A stretch of 64,000 nt of DNA from Kingella potus (GTDB lineage: Bacteria; Pseudomonadota; Gammaproteobacteria; Burkholderiales; Neisseriaceae). Below the pieces are notes generated by a model that saw nothing but the letters and a program-made list of their open reading frames with translations, had not been told where the DNA came from and did no database searches. Every line of letters starts with the position of its first letter. Within the stretch, counting starts at the first letter, position 1. Below are positions 60,068 through 64,000 of the stretch, one piece after another. The position numbers and the translations under genes were made by a program. The stretch lies in the NCBI RefSeq assembly GCF_900451175.1, contig NZ_UGJJ01000002.1, positions 558,001-622,000 of the forward strand. Direction: 5' to 3'.

Positions 60068-60952
60068 TCAGACGGCCTCCACTCCCGTGCTTTGGAAACT
60101 TTGCAGGTATTCGGCCAGCGGATGCTGCGGGCTGACGAGGCCGAGGCGGCGGAAGAAATCCAGGGTTACGAGTGCGGAGTCGTTCATCATTTTGCCCTGC
60201 ACAATGGCGGCGGCGGTGTCTTCGGCCGTCATCAGTGAGAAAGAAGCGACTTCGCCGTCTTGATTTTGCGGGGTAAAACCGTGCGGCAGGCGGAGATCGA
60301 AGATGTGCAGGTATTCGCGGTGCAGACCGCGTCTGACGGGATGGCTGCTGAACAGGCATTCTGCTGGGTGTGCGGCAGCGGCGGTGTCGGGCGGGATGCC
60401 GGCTTCTTCCCATGTTTCGCGGTACATGGCGCAAACGGAGGTTTCGCCGGCGGCGATGCCCCCGCCGGTCAGGTTGTCGAGTTTGCCGGGATCGACGGCC
60501 TTGTGCGGGCTGCGGCGGGCAATCCAAAAGCGGAGGCCTGCGGGTGTTTCACAGCAGCCGTTGATGTGGACGGCGCGGCTGGCAAGGCCGAGCGGGCGGA
60601 AGGCGGAGCGTTCGAGTGTGAAGAGGAGGTGTCCGCCGCCGTCGTGCACGTCGCATTGTTCGCCGCGCCAGCCGCCGAAGTATCCGGCTTCGTGCCAGCG
60701 GCGGGCGGTTTCTTGCAGCATGGCGGCCATATCGTGCCAACTGTCGGTTTCGAGCAGCAGGCCGTCCGCACGGGCTTGCAAGCGGCCCGTCCAGTCTTGT
60801 TGCAGCCGCTGCCGCCATGATGCGGTAAGCCGTCCGAGAGGGATGCCGTTGAGCAGCAGCGGGTGCGTGTCTTGCAAACGGTGGCGGAAGGTGTTTTGCA
60901 GAAAGGCGAGCAGGGCGTTTTGGACGGAGTCGGGTAGGGGGGCGGTATTCAT
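60068..60952 (-). CDS. NUDIX hydrolase with DUF4743 N-terminal domain
   Basis: A 294-residue protein. The N-terminal half (to about 120) matches DUF4743, found in front of NUDIX domains related to thiamine-pyrophosphokinase-linked enzymes. The NUDIX box G-G-G-I-A-A-G-E...R-E-T-W-E-E-A-G is near 162-185. The substrate is a nucleoside diphosphate derivative, perhaps damaged thiamine diphosphate. The last residues V-E-A-V and the TGA come from an uptake sequence. Its start overlaps the stop of rsmJ (ATGA). Confidence 0.82.
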   Translation of the reverse strand: MNTAPLPDSVQNALLAFLQNTFRHRLQDTHPLLLNGIPLGRLTASWRQRLQQDWTGRLQARADGLLLETDSWHDMAAMLQETARRWHEAGYFGGWRGEQCDVHDGGGHLLFTLERSAFRPLGLASRAVHINGCCETPAGLRFWIARRSPHKAVDPGKLDNLTGGGIAAGETSVCAMYRETWEEAGIPPDTAAAAHPAECLFSSHPVRRGLHREYLHIFDLRLPHGFTPQNQDGEVASFSLMTAEDTAAAIVQGKMMNDSALVTLDFFRRLGLVSPQHPLAEYLQSFQSTGVEAV

Positions 60953-61698
60953 TCGGGATGCTCGGGCAGATAGATGTCGAAGCGGGTGGATTTGCCGCTG
61001 TATTGGTAGGCGGGTTTTGCGCCGCAGAGAAATTCTCCCAGACGCGGGCGTTTGACGGCCACGCGCTTTTTGGCGGCGGCGCGGGCGGCGGCGAGGAGGG
61101 TGGCATCGTCGGAGGCTTGTGCGCTGCCGATGAGTTGGTGGAAGTAGGCCATTTCTTTTTTGACGGCGGCGTTTTTACGGCGGACGGGGTACATGGGGTC
61201 GAGGTACACGGTATCGGGGCGGTGTGCGGCGGCAAGTGCGGGAAGCAGGGCGGCTGCGTCGCCGTGATAGAGGGTGATGCGGGCGGCGGCTTGGGCGGTG
61301 TCGGGGCAGGCAAGGGCGCGGGCGAGGCCGTCGGCCAGCAGGCAGGCGGCGGCAGGATGGCGTTCGATGATGCGGACGTTGATGCCGTGGGCGGCGAGGA
61401 CGAATGCGTCGCGGCCGAGGCCGCCGGTGGCATCGATGATGTCGGCGGCAGCGGGGTGGCCGACGGCTTTGGCAATGAGTTCGCCGCCGCCTTTTTCGCG
61501 CCGGTATTGCGCCGCGCCGCTTGTGAAGTCCGCCTGTACGCAGCCCTTTTCGCCGCTGCGGCGCAGGCTGATGCCGCCTGCGTCGGCATAAAGGAAGAGG
61601 CCGTCTGAAACAGGATATTCGGACGGCGCGAAGCCGAAGCGTGCGGCCAGGGCGATGGTGTCGGCAGGCGCGTCGGGCGTGGCGGAAAAGGGAATCAC
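60949..61698 (-). CDS. rsmJ: 16S rRNA (guanine-1516-N2) methyltransferase RsmJ
   Basis: SAM-dependent rRNA methyltransferase. D-A-T-G-G-L-G-R-D-A-F near 87-97 is the SAM-binding motif and Y-L-D-P-M-Y-P near 164-170 the catalytic D-P-x-Y-type motif. I chose the GTG at 61698 because it overlaps the stop of a short upstream ORF (GTGA) and begins with protein-like sequence (M-I-P-F-S-A-T-P-D-A); a TTG at 61722 would add eight basic residues. Followed by the NUDIX gene with a 4-base overlap. Confidence 0.85.
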   Translation of the reverse strand: MIPFSATPDAPADTIALAARFGFAPSEYPVSDGLFLYADAGGISLRRSGEKGCVQADFTSGAAQYRREKGGGELIAKAVGHPAAADIIDATGGLGRDAFVLAAHGINVRIIERHPAAACLLADGLARALACPDTAQAAARITLYHGDAAALLPALAAAHRPDTVYLDPMYPVRRKNAAVKKEMAYFHQLIGSAQASDDATLLAAARAAAKKRVAVKRPRLGEFLCGAKPAYQYSGKSTRFDIYLPEHPE

Positions 61699-61820
61699 GG
61701 CCGTGCCTTTTCTTTGCGGCAAACCAAGTCCGGCATGACGGCGGGCAGAGTGTGCGGGGAAATGGGGGAAACGGCGGCCGGCAAAAGGCCGTGCTTGGTT
61801 TGTGCGGGTGTTTGAGCCAT
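61695..61820 (-). CDS. 41-codon ORF coupled to rsmJ, possible leader peptide
   Basis: An ORF of 41 codons starting at an ATG with a good ribosome site (GCAGGAG, six bases spacing) and ending in TGA that overlaps the GTG start of rsmJ (GTGA). The peptide has a proline/serine-rich middle and a basic end (R-K-E-K-A-R-P). Too short for family recognition. The strong initiation site and coupled stop suggest it is translated, either as a small protein or to set rsmJ expression. Confidence 0.4.
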   Translation of the reverse strand: MAQTPAQTKHGLLPAAVSPISPHTLPAVMPDLVCRKEKARP

Positions 61821-61844
61821 TGCGTGCTCCTGCGGATAAAAAAG

Positions 61845-61887
61845 AGGCCGTCTGAAAAACGGTTGCCGTGTTTTTCAGACGGCCTCA
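61845..61887 (-). terminator. uptake-sequence hairpin between purB and the rsmJ transcript
   Basis: AGGCCGTCTGAAAAA and TTTTTCAGACGGCCT are inverted around a 10-base loop. It lies upstream of rsmJ and purB, which diverge here, so it may mark the end of an unseen transcript or simply insulate the two promoters. Confidence 0.4.
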
Positions 61888-61939
61888 TTGTAGCAATATC
61901 TGCCGCCGCATTGCGGTAAAACGCCGCCTGCCTTTCGGT

Positions 61940-61945
61940 TATAAT
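61940..61945 (+). promoter_or_regulatory. -10 element (TATAAT) of purB
   Basis: A consensus TATAAT lies 30 bases before the purB ATG. TTGCGG at 61911 is a possible -35 but the spacing of 23 bases is too long. Confidence 0.45.
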
Positions 61946-61975
61946 CGCCGCTTTCCCATTTCAGGACTGCCGACC

Positions 61976-63346
61976 ATGACCAACCCCGTTACCGCCCTTT
62001 CCCCACTCGACGGCCGCTATGCCCGCTCCGTCGAAGCCCTGCGTCCCGTGTTCTCCGAATACGGGCTAATCAAAGCCCGTGTCCGAGTCGAATTAAACTG
62101 GCTCAAAGCCCTGGCGGCCGAGCCGGCGATTGCCGAAGTCCCCGCCTTTTCCGCCGCCGCCCTTGCCGAAATCGACGGCGTTATCGACGGCTTTTCATTG
62201 GAAGACGCGGCAGCGGTAAAAGCCATCGAAGCCACGACCAACCACGATGTCAAAGCCGTCGAATACTGGCTGAAAGAACGTTTTGCCGCCGTGCCCGAAG
62301 TGGCCGCAGTCAGCGAATTTATCCACTTCGCCTGCACCAGCGAAGACATCAACAACCTCTCCCACGCGCTGATGCTGCAAGAAGCGCGCGACAACGTGTT
62401 GCTGCCCAAGCTCGCCGAAATCGTGGAAAAACTCACCGGCATGGCGCACAGCCTGGCCGCCGTACCCATGATGAGCCGCACCCACGGCCAGCCCGCCACG
62501 CCCACCACGCTCGGCAAAGAGCTTGCCAATGTGGTTTACCGCCTGCAACGCCAGATCCGCATCCTCGAATCGCAGGAATTTCTCGGCAAAACCAACGGCG
62601 CGGTGGGCAACTACAACGCCCATCTGGCCGCCTATCCCGATGTGGATTGGGAAAACCATTGCCGCCGCTTCGTCGAAAGCGGCCTGGGGCTCGCGTTCAA
62701 CCCCTACACCATCCAAATCGAGCCGCACGACTACATGGCCGAATTTTTCCAAACCCTCTCGCGCATCAACACCATCCTGATTGATTTCAACCGCGACGTA
62801 TGGGGCTACATCTCGCTCGGTTACTTCAAACAAAAAGTCAAAGCCGGCGAAGTCGGTTCGTCCACCATGCCGCACAAAGTCAACCCGATTGATTTTGAAA
62901 ACTCCGAAGGCAACCTCGGCATGGCCAACGCCGTACTCGGTTTCCTCGCCGAAAAACTGCCCGTATCCCGCTGGCAGCGCGACCTCACCGACAGCACGGT
63001 TTTGCGCAATATGGGCGTGGGCGCGGGCTACACCCTGCTTGGCTACGCCGCCCACCTGCGCGGCCTGGACAAACTCGAACCCAACCCCGCAGCCCTTGCC
63101 GCCGATTTGGACGCGACATGGGAGCTTTTGGCCGAACCGATTCAAACCGTGATGCGACGCTACGGCGTGGCCAACCCCTATGAAAAACTCAAAGACCTCA
63201 CGCGCGGCAAAAACGGCATCACGCCCGAAACGCTCCAAGCCTTCATAGAGTCGCTGGCCATCCCGGCCGAAGCCAAAGCCGCGCTGCTGGCTCTGACCCC
63301 CGCGCTGTATGTCGGCAAAGCCGAAGAGCTGGCCAAACGGATTTGA
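61976..63346 (+). CDS. purB: adenylosuccinate lyase
   Basis: A 456-residue fumarase/aspartase-superfamily enzyme that cleaves SAICAR and adenylosuccinate in purine synthesis. The signature S-S-T-M-P-H-K-V-N-P-I-D-F-E-N is near 295-309, with T-S-E-D-I-N near 121-126 and S-R-T-H-G-Q near 168-173. The N-terminus L-S-P-L-D-G-R-Y is diagnostic. The start at 61976 is 30 bases past a TATAAT. Length matches the proteobacterial type. Confidence 0.95.
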   Translation: MTNPVTALSPLDGRYARSVEALRPVFSEYGLIKARVRVELNWLKALAAEPAIAEVPAFSAAALAEIDGVIDGFSLEDAAAVKAIEATTNHDVKAVEYWLKERFAAVPEVAAVSEFIHFACTSEDINNLSHALMLQEARDNVLLPKLAEIVEKLTGMAHSLAAVPMMSRTHGQPATPTTLGKELANVVYRLQRQIRILESQEFLGKTNGAVGNYNAHLAAYPDVDWENHCRRFVESGLGLAFNPYTIQIEPHDYMAEFFQTLSRINTILIDFNRDVWGYISLGYFKQKVKAGEVGSSTMPHKVNPIDFENSEGNLGMANAVLGFLAEKLPVSRWQRDLTDSTVLRNMGVGAGYTLLGYAAHLRGLDKLEPNPAALAADLDATWELLAEPIQTVMRRYGVANPYEKLKDLTRGKNGITPETLQAFIESLAIPAEAKAALLALTPALYVGKAEELAKRI

Positions 63347-63381
63347 AGCGTTTGCCGAGTGTACTTGGTTTCCTTGAGTCA

Positions 63382-63418
63382 GAGGCCGTCTGAAAACCGG
63401 TTTTCAGACGGCCTCTGC
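63382..63418 (+). terminator. uptake-sequence hairpin after purB
   Basis: AGGCCGTCTGAAAACC and GGTTTTCAGACGGCCT are directly adjacent, making a nearly loop-free palindrome about 35 bases after the purB stop. Confidence 0.7.
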
Positions 63419-63517
63419 TATGCCGTGCGATTGCCAGCATTCTTTCATGCCGTTACAATCCGCCGCCGCATACTAAGGCATACACGTTAAAACAAATACA
63501 GAGAAAAAGGGGGTTGT

Positions 63518-64000
63518 GTGGCCGCATTTATCTATGATGTCGTGATTATCGGCGCGGGGCCGGCGGGTTCGGTATCGGCCGCGCTGCTGAACAAACAGGG
63601 TTTCAGCGTCTGCGTATTGGAAAAGCAGCATTTCCCCCGCTTCGTTATCGGCGAGAGCCTGCTGCCGTATGCGATGGACGTGCTCGCAGAAGCGGATCTC
63701 CTGCACGCCGTACAGGCTGCGGGACTGGGCTTCCAATATAAAAACGGCTTCGCCTTTTCCTGGGGCGAACGCTATACCTCGTTCAGCTTCCTCGACAAAT
63801 TCAGCGCAGGCAATACCACCGCCTTCAACGTCCAACGTGCCGATTTCGACAAACTCCTCATCGACGAAACCGAAAAACGCGGCGTGGCCGTGCGCTACGG
63901 CGAAACCGTCAAACGCTTCGACAACGAAGGCGACACCGTCATGCTCGCCGTGGAGCGCGAAAACGGCGAAGTGTACGAAATGGAAACCCGTTTCGTCCTC
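63518..64000 (+). CDS. FAD-dependent oxidoreductase, tryptophan halogenase-like (partial, cut by window end)
   Basis: The first 161 codons of a flavoprotein. The dinucleotide-binding I-I-G-A-G-P-A-G-S is near 9-17, and P-R-F-V-I-G-E-S-L-L-P near 44-54 is typical of flavin-dependent halogenase-like and geranylgeranyl-reductase-like enzymes. Halogenase-like members of this kind occur in APE and flexirubin clusters, but others are unrelated, and this gene lies 37 kb from the island among AG-type uptake sequences. The GTG at 63518 is the only suitable start; a ribosome site (AAAAGGGGG) precedes it. Confidence 0.75.
   Translation, partial: MAAFIYDVVIIGAGPAGSVSAALLNKQGFSVCVLEKQHFPRFVIGESLLPYAMDVLAEADLLHAVQAAGLGFQYKNGFAFSWGERYTSFSFLDKFSAGNTTAFNVQRADFDKLLIDETEKRGVAVRYGETVKRFDNEGDTVMLAVERENGEVYEMETRFVL

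Overview
The window is chromosomal DNA of a Neisseriaceae species, most likely a commensal Neisseria of the group that uses the AG-type DNA uptake sequence (AGGCCGTCTGAA), not N. meningitidis or N. gonorrhoeae. The evidence is the hundreds of uptake-sequence copies, often as inverted-pair terminators, together with neisserial-type mtrCDE/mtrR, the atp operon and split parA and parB. No rRNA, tRNA, CRISPR array or intact insertion sequence is visible.

Region 1 (1-26519) is a pigment island. It carries an aryl polyene (APE) type II synthase: ketosynthases, chain length factor, ACPs, ketoreductase, dehydratases, a fused adenylation-dehydratase protein, a phosphopantetheinyl transferase, acyltransferases, thioesterase, LolA-like carrier, DUF3261 lipoprotein and methyltransferases. 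A DarA/DarB-like dialkylresorcinol pair follows. Then come a DUF3800 gene preceded by a structured RNA with its own promoter and terminator, and a second, poorly known module: 130-aa protein, BtrH-like acyltransferase, ABC ATPase and permease, 174-aa protein, ACP, ketosynthase and a decayed ketosynthase partner. In this island the uptake sequences are mainly AGGCAGCCTGAA (Kingella type) and ATGCCGTCTGAA. After 26.6 kb the AG type takes over abruptly, so the island looks imported from another Neisseriaceae genus or species. No MMPL exporter or aromatic ammonia lyase is in view; the exporter may lie just left of the window.

Region 2 (27-50 kb) is ordinary high-GC chromosome: lptG-lptF (LPS export), pepA, a HEPN-type protein, the mtrE-mtrD-mtrC efflux operon with divergent mtrR (which overlaps a siderophore-interacting protein gene), parA, dnaE, mnmE, a DUF2750 protein, yjgA/darP, pmbA, dsbB and parB. 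Intergenic gaps hold uptake-sequence hairpins and a second palindromic repeat family (TAGGGTGTGCCGCC...GGCGCACGCG).

Region 3 (about 51.0-60.0 kb) is clearly richer in A+T. It holds the complete atpIBEFHAGDC operon with a near-consensus promoter, a gene-poor stretch, and an HslJ/META lipoprotein. It may have been replaced by recombination with a lower-GC Neisseria.

Region 4 (60-64 kb) returns to high GC: a NUDIX hydrolase, rsmJ with a possible 41-codon leader ORF, purB, and the start of a halogenase-like FAD protein cut by the window end.
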